A DNA stretch of 64,000 bases from Steinernema hermaphroditum (Eukaryota > Nematoda > Chromadorea > Rhabditida > Steinernematidae), in assembly GCA_030435675.1 (NCBI GenBank), contig CM059623.1, positions 4,056,012 to 4,120,011 of the forward strand, written 5' to 3'. The notes under the pieces were generated by a model that saw nothing but the letters and a program-made list of their open reading frames with translations, was not told the DNA's origin and searched no databases. This document shows, piece by piece, positions 55,258 through 64,000 of this stretch. Position 1 is the stretch's first letter, and every line of letters begins with the position of its first letter. The position numbers were made by a program, and so were the translations under genes.

Positions 55258-55327
55258 ATTTTATGCCGGAAAACATCGGCTAAAAATAGGGATGAAAACT
55301 AAAATCTAAAGATTTGAACAAATTCGC
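55258..55327 (+). repeat. Direct repeat, copy 1 (partner at 55,729-55,797)
   Basis: AACATCGGCTAAAAATA, GGATGAA and ACTAAAATCTAAAGATTTGA are shared almost exactly with 55,729-55,797, 470 bases downstream. Confidence 0.7.
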
Positions 55328-55728
55328 CAAGTTCGATTCGTTAAATGTAAAAAGAGTCGTTGGAGAAAAGAGCAGAAATGTTTCAAGTAGGGTGGCCGAA
55401 GGGCATCTAGGCAGAGGTCTGGAATGTCATTTCCATGAGCATCATAAGATGAGACCGGTCGGGTTCTTTCGTTTTTCGCTTCTGTTTTTCTTTTTTCGAA
55501 AATCATCACCTAGAAAGGTCATAAAAATGAAATTCCATATTTATGTGTAGATTCCCGGTGCCACCCTGGTTCGTTGATTTGGTTCGATCAGTCAAGGAAC
55601 CAGCTTTAACCAGTTCGATTCTCCAATACTGGATCGCTCTTCTCGGATACCGTCTCTAGTCGAAACCAGAAGAAGATCAACGACTTTGGTGTGATTGTGT
55701 TTTTCTTGTGCACATATAATTCAACAAA

Positions 55729-55797
55729 AAAAAACCGGGAAACATCGGCTAAAAATACGGATGAACACTAAAATCTAAAGATTTGAACAAATTCGTC
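55729..55797 (+). repeat. Direct repeat, copy 2
   Basis: Near-identical to 55,258-55,327. Confidence 0.7.
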
Positions 55798-56269
55798 TCG
55801 CAAGGCGTAAGCTAAACTCTACGAGGCGATAAACTCGTGATTCATGTTTGTAAACGTTCGCTTACAGGACTGCTGAAGTAAATGCTTGAAGTACCCCACC
55901 ACCAGAAACCGCTTCTCGGACCGGAATTGCGTAAGTGTTTACGGTAGCGAGTACGTTCTTTTCACAATCTTAACATTCACGTCTGGCACAAATCTATACA
56001 TAGCTTCGAAGATATTATAGAAAGTTATTTCAGTAACTACATCGACTACAAGTTATTTGTGACTATTGTATCAATAGACTAATTGGTTTTGTGCCATTCC
56101 CATATGAACAGCTACAATATGCTGTTTTGCCATTATCCAGTGTCTAATTGTGTAGTAATTTTTAGCCGAAGCGAGCCCAGCGCCAAATGATATCCTTGTG
56201 AGTGTATAAACTAACTATCTGTACTAATATACATATACCATTTGGCTGTCATGGAAAAACTTTTTCGAT

Positions 56270-56335
56270 GGCGCCATCGGTAGAGAGTCCAGCTAATGTT
56301 TTCTAGACCCTGGTTCGAATCCTTGTTGAGCTTTT
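56270..56335 (+). repeat. tRNA-like fragment
   Basis: GGCGCCATCGGTAGAGAGTCC (A-box-like) followed by TAGACCCTGGTTCGAATCC (exact B box). The anticodon arm does not close. Confidence 0.5.
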
Positions 56336-57289
56336 CGGTTTTTTTTTTCGTTCTAGGATCACACAAATCACATTTTTATGGGTACATTTCCGACTGCTCC
56401 ACTTAGACTTCCCTCGAACATATGCGAAAGTGGTACGTTCCAATAAGTAGACAGCTCCTTCTCAGTAAACTCTAGCGTTTGGCATTGGACTCACCTGGAT
56501 TTTCTTGTATCACTTTTGGCCGTTCCCCTGTGAGTAGGCAACGAGTCCGTATTCTGTTTATATCGATGATGCATTGTATGGTCCCGACACTTCATTCAAA
56601 AATGTAAACTCATCAACTCGGCTACCGTACGCTTGGTGGCGCACGTGCATTTACGTGCAGGCAGTCCAACTGACATTTAACCAGGCTATTTTGGTCGAGA
56701 TTAACATGCAGGCTTCGCGGATTAAGCTGCGCCCTAGGCGTTTTCTCAGAGCGGAAGAGCTCGAAGGAGCAAAGCTCACAGCGTCTTCTTTACGCAGAAA
56801 CTAACGGATGCGATATTCTAAATATAAGCGATAATCTCTCGACGACGCCTGACACTGGCGTTCGACGTAAACAGAGCTTTTGCTGAAAAAAAGCGATTTG
56901 TGCAGACAGTTTTCTTGAGCATAAAGAAGGAACACAGTGCAAATGACGTCATAACATTGACACAAATTAGTTTTGATATAGGCTGCTTTCGCGGCGCTCA
57001 GTTGGTTTGCTATCAAAAGCAAAAATATATGGCATATGACGCTACTATGACGGGTTTAGGGAATACCGGCGTCAGACTGAAACGACCATGTGCATCACAG
57101 TACCTAAAAATATAAAAATATGTTGAAGATCTCGATGGTAATCGGCTAAAGACGAGGCTTTCCACGAATCTGCTGCACCTATGACGCAATCCCTCCATGG
57201 TAAAACATGGTCAATAAAAAATATACCAATTTTTGGTGATTTTCTGTTTCCTACTATAACCTGTGGTTTTATGGATTTATGGGATAAGA

Positions 57290-57500
57290 TCGTTGTCTCA
57301 TCCGGTAGACAATTGATGGTCTCGCAGGCGTAGTAGCAGTGAACTCTTTAAAGTATCTGTGTGGCTCATTGTGAACGGGTTTGATTTGTAAACCGGTCGG
57401 GGTCGGTTCGACGCCGACCTGGTTCCTATTTTTCTGCTGTCTGAAACCGACCACTTCTCGAATAATCGAATGCGACCGCTCTCGCGCACCAAATATAGAT
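57290..57500 (+). repeat. tRNA-like SINE-like repeat, family A, copy 4
   Basis: The best tRNA-like copy: GTGTGGCTCATTGTGAACGG, a GGTTT/AAACC stem, then GTCGG-TTCGACG-CCGAC, a perfect T-arm with an exact B box. Sequence on both sides is shared, in reverse orientation, with 1,318-1,565. Confidence 0.65.
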
Positions 57501-58267
57501 GCAGCTACGGCAAAACATAGACTTATGTCGAAAATGAAGTGAGAGACGATCGGCTACGCAATTCAGACGGCAGTGGTTTCATATTTTATTTCTCCAGACA
57601 GCTTCGAGTGGCCTTCTGGCGGAGGCGAATCCTCGACGATTTCTACTCTGAATCCTACCGACCAACACACAATCGCTGTTGGAAATCTTACAGATAACAT
57701 GAATAAGTAAGTGGGACCTTACATTCTTTTCGCAAAATGACGAATGCTAAAAGAAGACCCGTTTGGGAAGCCGTCTTAAAATTCGTCATTACGTACTGTG
57801 TGAGCGGCTTCTCATATGCGAAGTTTCCGCTTTTTCAGGAAGTTAAGTGACCATAGAGTTCAGGACATAACAGGAGGTCATTGAATGCAAATCTAGATTT
57901 GAGGTTTTTGCCACGGCATTTGCGAAGATATCAATAAAGTGACGTTTAACTCTTGTTTTCTTCTCTTGTTAAGCATCCTCTTCCGTTAATCAAAAATCAT
58001 TATTATCTTTGGCCCATGGCTTTTTTTTATGTTGGTCCTCTTCGCCCCCGCTAACCGTGACCGACTATTGTAATCGCAATTGTCTGATGTGAGCCGTACA
58101 ATTTCCTCTCTGTGCCATTGTAATCACGTGAGAAGAAAAGTGTCACTTTCATATTCGATGCATTTAACCTCTTGCTTCTCGAGGTTTTTAACACTTTTAG
58201 CGATAAAAGGGACCAACTGAGACCCGTCTTTTCTTTAATTTGAACTGAGTAGACCAGATTTTGTTAG

Positions 58268-58394
58268 TGGGATTACCATAAACCTCTTCTAATAATCGTC
58301 AACAAGCTTCTTATAGGGTTTTAGACTAAACGTCTTAGAGGCGGTTTTAAAATCCTGTTTGTTAGAAGAATTATAAAGGTAATCTTTAAGTTTA
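58268..58394 (+). repeat. Dispersed repeat family R8, copy 1
   Basis: ATTACCATAAACCTCTTCTA, AACAAGCTTCTTATxGxGTTTTAGACTAA and TTTAAAATCCTGTTTGTTxGAA are shared with 61,049-61,165. Confidence 0.65.
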
Positions 58395-58654
58395 TGTTGA
58401 CGGTGGGCTCATTTTCTTCAATACTCTTCAACATTATGCGCGTTTTGCAAAGCAATCGAACAATCGAAAAAATAAATAGTGAAAGCGTCAATAGCTAACT
58501 TATAGGTAAACATCCCCAAAGAAACGTGTTCCATTTTGACATATTCTTCCCGGATTTTTCCAAAACAGTTCTGAAATTACCAGGACCACCTTGATACCTT
58601 CTTCAAAACAATTTTCATCTCTAATTTCAATTCCAATATGACCAGCGATCAGTC

Positions 58655-58715
58655 CTGTTCATTCATTGATTTACTCTTGAATCTATGGCATTCACCATGC
58701 AAGAAATCTCATAAT
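58655..58715 (-). repeat. Dispersed repeat family R11, copy 3
   Basis: TTCATTCATTGATTTACTCTTGAAT and TCACCATGCAAGAAATCTCATAATG; complement of 22,508-22,570. Confidence 0.55.
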
Positions 58716-59217
58716 GCACAAAGTGCTTCGTGAGCCTACAAGAGGTCATTGCAAAGATCGGCTTATTATGAATCGGCGTACAAATGAATCGTCTAGCGGT
58801 TTGCCGCCGCAACATTAATAGAATAGGATTAACCGCACTACTTGACATTAATTCTTGTGAGTGTCTCTAAACATAGAAAACGTTCGTGAAAGATACGAAC
58901 GAATGGGACGCTCCGACAAACACATCCGATTTGATTATCCCGTTCCTAATAACTGAGTTTTCAACTGAGGCTTTTCTTGACTTTGTTTGAATGTTTGATT
59001 TGTCTACTCATCATAAAAGCACTTATCCATTCGCAAGATCAAAGTCCGTTCATCTGTCATGGACTTTGGTCCATCTGGCCTTAGGATTTTAAATTTTCTC
59101 CTGGTAGGCATGTGCTTAAGTCATAAATCACGATCCTTCTTTAAATAAAAAAAATCAAGCCGTTATTTGGGGTCTGAGAGGGCGAAAATGTAAACAAGAA
59201 GGCTTTAAAGAATGCCT

Positions 59218-59260
59218 CATGCTGGAATCGAACCAGCGACCTTTTGTTTAGTAGACAGAC
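59218..59260 (-). repeat. tRNA-like 3' fragment
   Basis: The minus strand has GGTCGCTGGTTCGATTCCAGC: a perfect five-pair T-arm (GCTGG/CCAGC) and exact B box, followed by ATGAGGC. The 5' half is missing. Confidence 0.5.
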
Positions 59261-60349
59261 GACTTCGCAAAAAAATTCGCAATGTCGTCACGACCGGAAA
59301 ATCTCTAGACTCTCGCCCAGTTTCGTATATTCTGGAAAACTTTCCATCCTGCACCTAAAAAAGAATATCTGCAACCACTTTAACGAATCTTCTTTGCGAA
59401 ATATGAGACGTTCTGTATGGCGTCATGCCGTCCATTCGGGAAAATAAGTAGCACGCAACCCTTTAGAAACATTCAAAGATTGCTTCTGATGTAAAGAGGT
59501 ACTTGTAAATCAATTTAGTCCACTGATAGAGAACAAAGGCCACATGTAACCTTTCGACAATAAGATTTCTTAGATTGTTGCATGTCATAGGACCAAAACA
59601 GCCATCAGACTGTAGGGAATAATTCGATGAAAGGTGGCCAGAACAGCACCAACCTCATTAGTTCTTAGATGTGTGGTAATCACTTTTTTGCCTACGACAC
59701 AAGACTGCATCATTCTTTGCCCTCCAAGGAATGACACAGCCATCTCATTTGCATCTTGGGGCTTTGGTTATCCTTGAAGCTTTCTCTGGATTGTATGGAC
59801 TTTGATCGAGTGATTTTCGTTTTCTGTCCGAACATCCAGTGAAGCCAATATCCGTCGATGAGGCCAAACTCCTTGCATTCTCTTTCATTTCCCGCACGCA
59901 CACATGAGCGCATTTGCATCCCAATATAGCCGAACAGCAAAGCCACAAACTTCCGATTTTTCGACCGGCCGGAATGTGACGCCTGAAGGGATATGTGTCA
60001 CCACCTCCATCCACCTAATATTTCTTTCCGGCCGTGCCGGAAGAGACGAAATGGAATGATTCATGTTGTTTTCAACGGAGTAATCATAATAAGTGACACA
60101 GCTTGACGGCAGCAAATTTAATTATCCGAGATCACGAGAAATAAATAGGTATGATTAAGAGATAAGTGAGATTGTGACCTTGTTATTCTGTGACGTAAAA
60201 CCAGCTGGAATAAAGCGTGACTAAGTCGAAAACAAGGTATGCAGATTGAGGCTCGGTTTCGATCAAACCATGGCTGCGGAAGAAATAAGATCGATATTTG
60301 GTACTTTCAAATGAATCCAAACTGTGGACCCTTCACAAGTCATATGTTC

Positions 60350-60420
60350 TTCCGGGTGGGACCGAACCCCTGACCTTGTGTATCAGAAACCAGTGCGTTA
60401 ACGACTCAACCACCAAGCCC
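60350..60420 (-). repeat. tRNA-like pseudogene
   Basis: The minus strand reads GGGCTTGGTGGTTGAGTCGTTAACGC (A-box-like), then AAGGTCAGGGGTTCGGTCCC (one mismatch to the B box). Size and order fit a tRNA, but stems do not pair. Confidence 0.5.
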
Positions 60421-61048
60421 AATTCGCATATGTGCGAAGGAACCCATATCCAAAAACGCCTTTGGAATAGTACCGCCCCGTCTGTGAAGCTGTATATTTT
60501 TTTTTTTGAGCGGTCAGCACGTAGGTTGTTTGACTCTCCAACTGCAGATCACACCAAAACCGCATTTTTCACAAGCTTCCCCATTAGCTCTCTGGGAAAA
60601 CCAGCAGCGTGCGAAACACAAAAGAAAAGCTTGTATGAGAAAAACGAGCAAATAAGCCTAATGAGATCGAAAGCCGAGCTAAGCACCGGGAAAAAACCAT
60701 TCGGGATTAAAAATCGCGTTTGTTTTTGATGCAGCAACGAAACGCATATGGATTTTTAAACATTTTACAACAAAAATTTGCCGAATAATGAGAAATTGTT
60801 ATTACATCTTTTAGACGTTCAATTCTGGCGACTGAAACTTCCTCATTCGACGAAAGCGGCTCACCACCTCCGCATACATCACTCTAAATAACCATTATTT
60901 GACCTTTTTCTATCACGTGGCAATTTTAGGGTCATTATTTAGTGAAAATCCTTCAAAAAACTGCCGACATTTCTGGAATTCTTTGTAAGGTGATCCTGAA
61001 GGGAACAACGCCCAAAAACTGAAACCTAGAGGTGATCAAGATACTGCT

Positions 61049-61165
61049 AGGATCACCATAAACCTCCTCTGGTAATCTTTAACAAGCTTCTTATTGAGTT
61101 TTAGACTAATCATCTTATAGGATACTTGAAAATCCAGTTTGTTGGAATTATGACGCTAATCTCTA
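61049..61165 (+). repeat. Dispersed repeat family R8, copy 2
   Basis: Partner of 58,268-58,394, in the same orientation. Confidence 0.65.
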
Positions 61166-61636
61166 ACTGGAAAAATTAAAAAGGTAGGCACCACTACTGG
61201 ATGTTGAATGGAAAGCCTACTTGTATCTCTCTCCGATTCATGCACAACAAATATGATATTACAAGCAGCTTCTTGTTATTTTCATTCAGAGCTCCCAACT
61301 ATTTTTGTCGCAATTTTCCAATGAGCTTTCGCTCGACGACCTTTGCTCTTCAGAATTTCATCCCAGAATGTCACCCCTTAGGCACTACAGCCCCAAACGA
61401 CCATATTTCTTATCATCATTTTTTGTCGACGTTTTATCTTGGGAAACGCCACTTCTTTGTTCTCATGCATTATCACGAATTCTTCCTTTTTCTGTGCTAC
61501 ACATCGTGTGTGCGGAACTCACAAATTTGCGCCCATGACGCAAATCGCTGATGGGTAAAAGTAATTAAAGCGCATCGCTCGTGCAGCCTGAGACCTGCCC
61601 ATGGTTTGTCCAATAACGTCATAAGCCTCAGAAAGC

Positions 61637-61658
61637 AAGGGGCGTGGCCACGCCCCTT
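61637..61658. repeat. Perfect 22-bp palindrome with two GGGGCGTGG sites
   Basis: AAGGGGCGTGG followed directly by its exact complement CCACGCCCCTT. Each half carries GGGGCGTGG, a KLF/Sp1-type GC/CACCC-box core. It sits about 750 bases upstream of the neuropeptide ATG. Confidence 0.7.
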
Positions 61659-61822
61659 ATAGCAAGAGGCGTTTCGGCCTCCCCCTAAGGCTAAGAGTTG
61701 CGGTACATAATTAGCGCCACTCGCCGCATTTCTTCGCATTCTCGCGTTTCTTCCGCGCCGGGTGGCGGTCGGGAGATTGTGCGAGAAACGCACCTTTGAC
61801 CTTTACCCCGAACTTCGCTACC

Positions 61823-61949
61823 CCGACCCCATCTTGGCCCTGGGAGACGCTGGTCCCCGGTCGAGACCCCTTCTTGGCCCTGGGAGACGCTGGTCCCCGG
61901 CTGAGACCCCCTTCTTGGCCCTGGGAGACACTGGTCCCCGGTCGAGATT
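61823..61949 (+). repeat. GC-rich minisatellite, three 40-41-base units
   Basis: Three tandem copies of a unit containing TTGGCCCTGGGAGACGCTGG and TCCCCGGTCGAGACCCC. Open frames on both strands through it are a by-product of the repeat period. Confidence 0.85.
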
Positions 61950-62392
61950 TCAGATTCCTTTCACCAAGTCTCTTTGGATACGGTGGCTCGCTGAGGCACT
62001 GTAGACGAGGAACACCTTTAGGGTTTAGGCAAGGACTACTGCAGCTAGTCTTTGCTCTCAAAACCATAAGGTACTCCCAAACTACGGTTTTTCAGTAAAC
62101 CACTGCTCAGCAAACGGATCCAGGTTAGCTACAGCAATCCTCGTCTAGATCGTATGGGTAATCACGGTGCCGCATAGGAGAACTGTTGGGGTCCCGTTAG
62201 GGGATGACGCTACCGCATCCAAAGATCCCTAGTCTATCTGTTTCCTTGTTTTTTTTTAGGTTTCTATTTCGTGGTCCTTTCTCTTTCGCGCCTTTCATAT
62301 TCCAAAGCGTCCCCTCAAATCCCAAACGCTTCCAGGAAAACCTCAAGAAGTTCGCTACCTCGAAGCTCTCTAACCTCATCGACGACTACATC

Positions 62393-62764
62393 ATGTTCTC
62401 CTCTGGACTCAGCTGCATCGCTTTTTTCCTGATGGCGACGACCGTCAGCAGCATGGTGCTCCCCTCGGAAGCCGCATCGAGAACAGTGTTCTCCCGCTCC
62501 GTTCGCTCCTACCCCCCTACGTCTTGGGCTGAGCTGGACCCCACCTGCGCCGTCTACAAAAACGACGCGCTCCATGACATCATGGACCGCGTATGCATGC
62601 TGTGTCATGAAATGTTCTCCCACCAGATCCCGGACCTTCGCGCGAATTGCAGGTAAGTCCTTCTGTTAAATGAATAAGAATAATCCGCTATTTTTAGAGC
62701 GACTTGTTTCAAGAACGAGCAGTTCAGAGCCTGCCTTAGCCTGTTCCAGCCGCCGAAGCCCTAG
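62393..62764 (+). CDS. CHH/ITP-family neuropeptide precursor (108 aa)
   Basis: Exons 62393-62652 and 62698-62764 join through GTAAGT and TATTTTTAG. The chain starts with a signal peptide (MFSSGLSCIAFFLMATTVSS), a short linker rich in Ser/Arg, then six cysteines spaced C-15-C-2-C-14-C-3-C-8-C. This is the spacing of crustacean hyperglycemic hormone / ion transport peptide (with 12 to 14 residues in the third gap). Family residues around them are kept: DRVCMLC, then NCRATCF and FRACL. These are secreted hormones with three disulphides acting on metabolism, moulting or ion balance in arthropods; nematode roles are little known. The ATG is the first in frame after a TTTTTTTTTAG acceptor at about 62,260. 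The C-terminus (FQPPKP) lacks an amidation Gly. Confidence 0.85.
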
Positions 62765-64000
62765 GACCTCTGCTCGTCCGTCGACTCCGCGCCATTCACC
62801 GCGCCGTCGCCCTCCAGCTCCACTCCTCTCCCCTTCCAGGTTCTGTCCGTGTATCCCCTCCCCTCCGCCTCTCACGTCATTTCTGTGATGTACCCCCAGT
62901 AGCTCGTTAACAGATAGCCCCAGAAGACCTCTCTCCTCGAGTTCGTCCTTGTCTTCTTTGGGCTATCTCTAGGTTTCTCTGACCTCCTTCGTGACCTCAT
63001 TGATAAAAACCTCCTATTTATGTAACAAAATAAATGTCTGTTGGTACTTGAGTTGGACTTATGGGGAGTTCATCTAAAGAATGGCTTGCAGAGTTTGATC
63101 CTCGGTAGAGTGAATGATGGAATATGTTTGAAGATGGAATATGTTGAAAATGATGAAAGCTAAACGGATTGTCGTCATAGTCAGTGCTTGTTCGAACATG
63201 TTCTACCTTTGGACACATCAGAAAATCACACCCTTCAAGGTTAAGTTTTAGTCAAGCCCTCTTCGCCTTGGTCGGTTATGAGCTCCGTGGTTAAACTCTC
63301 GTGGTGCCATTTCGATCGCCTTGAGCTTAAGACAGTTCTATGAAGACCAGTTATACCGGAAAGCGGAGTGGACGTTTCGAGCGCGTCGGAGCAGCTGGGC
63401 TTCAGGCGGTGGGGGACGGCATCTCAGCATCCTCGTCTTCTTCGGGCGCACGCTTGCTTGGTAAAAGTGCCCCTGGGGGCCGAGAAGCGATAAAGTTCGC
63501 ACGTTTCTAGGGTATTACTGTGGTCCTGAACGGTTCTGACGCACACCCTAACACGTGAAAGTATTGGCGATGTACACTCTCAACAGGCGTTGAACTAGCC
63601 AGTTCCACTATTACCTTTCGCCTTACGAGTTTACGACCTACGACCAAAGCGAATCAAGTGAATCAAAGCCATAATAGGAAACAGTGGCCGCAAGTTAACG
63701 AAAGTGGGAACAGTCAGATTTTGTGGGAATCTAGGAATCGCCGAACCTCTAGGAACGGTGATGGAACTTCTCTTTTTTTTCTTTTTTTTTATTGTTAAAA
63801 TTCAAAAATTTCCATTAAATTTAGCGGATTGTCCAGAGTGAGTAAACGGGTTATCAAAACTCAGATTTTTGACATTCTAACCACTCAATTTTATAAAAGT
63901 GAACTGATCTGCCACCATCACAGAGCCGTAAAGTTACATTTGCTAGATAAACCAAAAAAGTTTGGTCACCTGCAAATATATTCTTGTGCGTCATCAAAAC
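62765..64000. other. 3' flank of the neuropeptide gene and intergenic sequence
   Basis: The first 260 bases are C-rich 3' untranslated sequence ending near the AATAAA at 63,029. The remainder has no gene, only a poly-T tract near 63,770-63,792. Confidence 0.5.
63029..63034 (+). terminator. Polyadenylation signal AATAAA
   Basis: AATAAA about 265 bases past the stop of the CHH/ITP-like gene; the first such signal downstream. Confidence 0.6.

Larger units (their letters stand above)
38522..62392. other. Gene-poor, repeat-rich block of about 24 kb
   Basis: No supported protein-coding gene was found in this block. It contains transposon relics, MITE-like foldbacks, tRNA-like fragments and several dispersed-repeat families, listed separately. 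Frames of 80-166 codons occur, but none has a known domain plus a credible exon chain. Stretches not covered by a listed element (for example 38.6-40.9, 45.5-46.5, 48-49.3, 52.2-53.6, 56.4-57.2 and 59.3-60.3 kb) show nothing I could recognise. Confidence 0.6.

Noticed and set aside
60350..60420. Possible functional tRNA
   Set aside because: A and B boxes are present but acceptor, anticodon and T stems do not pair.
61711..62067. Collagen-like minus frame with repeated GTSVSQGQ
   Set aside because: The repetition comes from the 40-41-base minisatellite; no Gly-X-Y run, signal peptide or splice context.
1..64000. CRISPR arrays, bacterial operons or rRNA genes
   Set aside because: No regularly spaced identical short repeats, no bacterial-type gene packing and no rRNA sequence was recognised; introns and splice sites show a eukaryotic genome.
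1..64000. Spliced-leader (SL1/SL2) RNA genes
   Set aside because: I searched by eye for GGTTTAATTACCCAAG and its complement and found no match.

Overview
The window is nuclear DNA from a nematode, most likely a rhabditid relative of Caenorhabditis. The reasons are very short introns (mostly about 40-60 bases) ending in TTTCAG, start codons placed directly behind splice-acceptor consensus (typical of spliced-leader trans-splicing), tight same-strand gene pairs that look like operons, and products typical of nematodes, including a Patched-related protein. No mitochondrial, bacterial or viral block is visible. I cannot name the species.

Layout. Bases 1-5,850 are non-coding and rich in tRNA-like repeats; one possible small gene lies at 5,848-6,225 (-). 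At 7.2-8.9 kb two tRNA-Leu(AAG) genes flank a small secreted-peptide gene, followed by a Tc1/mariner relic. From 9.1 to 21.8 kb genes are dense: a three-SH3 adaptor (-), an unrecognised 164-aa gene (-), the splicing factor RED/smu-2 (-), arx-6/ARPC4 (+), emc-7 (+), arl-6/BBS3 (-) and a DDX42-type DEAD-box helicase (-). From 24.1 to 34.8 kb, all on +, lie a ZDHHC5/8-type palmitoyltransferase, a SETD3-type protein-histidine methyltransferase and a Patched-related sterol-sensing protein with two antisense tRNA-Glu(CTC) genes in its introns. An unrecognised two-exon gene (349 aa, -) is at 37.0-38.5 kb. About 24 kb (38.5-62.4 kb) is gene-poor and full of interspersed repeats, MITEs, nested transposon relics and tRNA-like fragments. 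A CHH/ITP-family neuropeptide gene (+) sits at 62.4-62.8 kb. The last 1.2 kb shows no gene.

Themes. smu-2/RED and DDX42 are both spliceosome-associated; arx-6 acts in Arp2/3 actin branching and SETD3 methylates actin; arl-6 is ciliary and has a DAF-19/RFX-like X-box upstream. arx-6/emc-7 (201 bp apart) and smu-2/164-aa gene (230 bp apart) are candidate operons. I saw no clearly novel multi-gene system. The most unusual items are a YYPQ-repeat peptide with a furin-type site between duplicated tRNA genes, a 13-residue Ala-rich repeat in the SH3 adaptor, a Trp-to-Met change in the SETD3 pocket, a repeat family with a conserved RWWS-containing reading frame, and perfect palindromes in the gene-poor block. 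Exon models were made by eye from splice consensus, frame continuity and family similarity; each multi-exon model sums to a whole number of codons.
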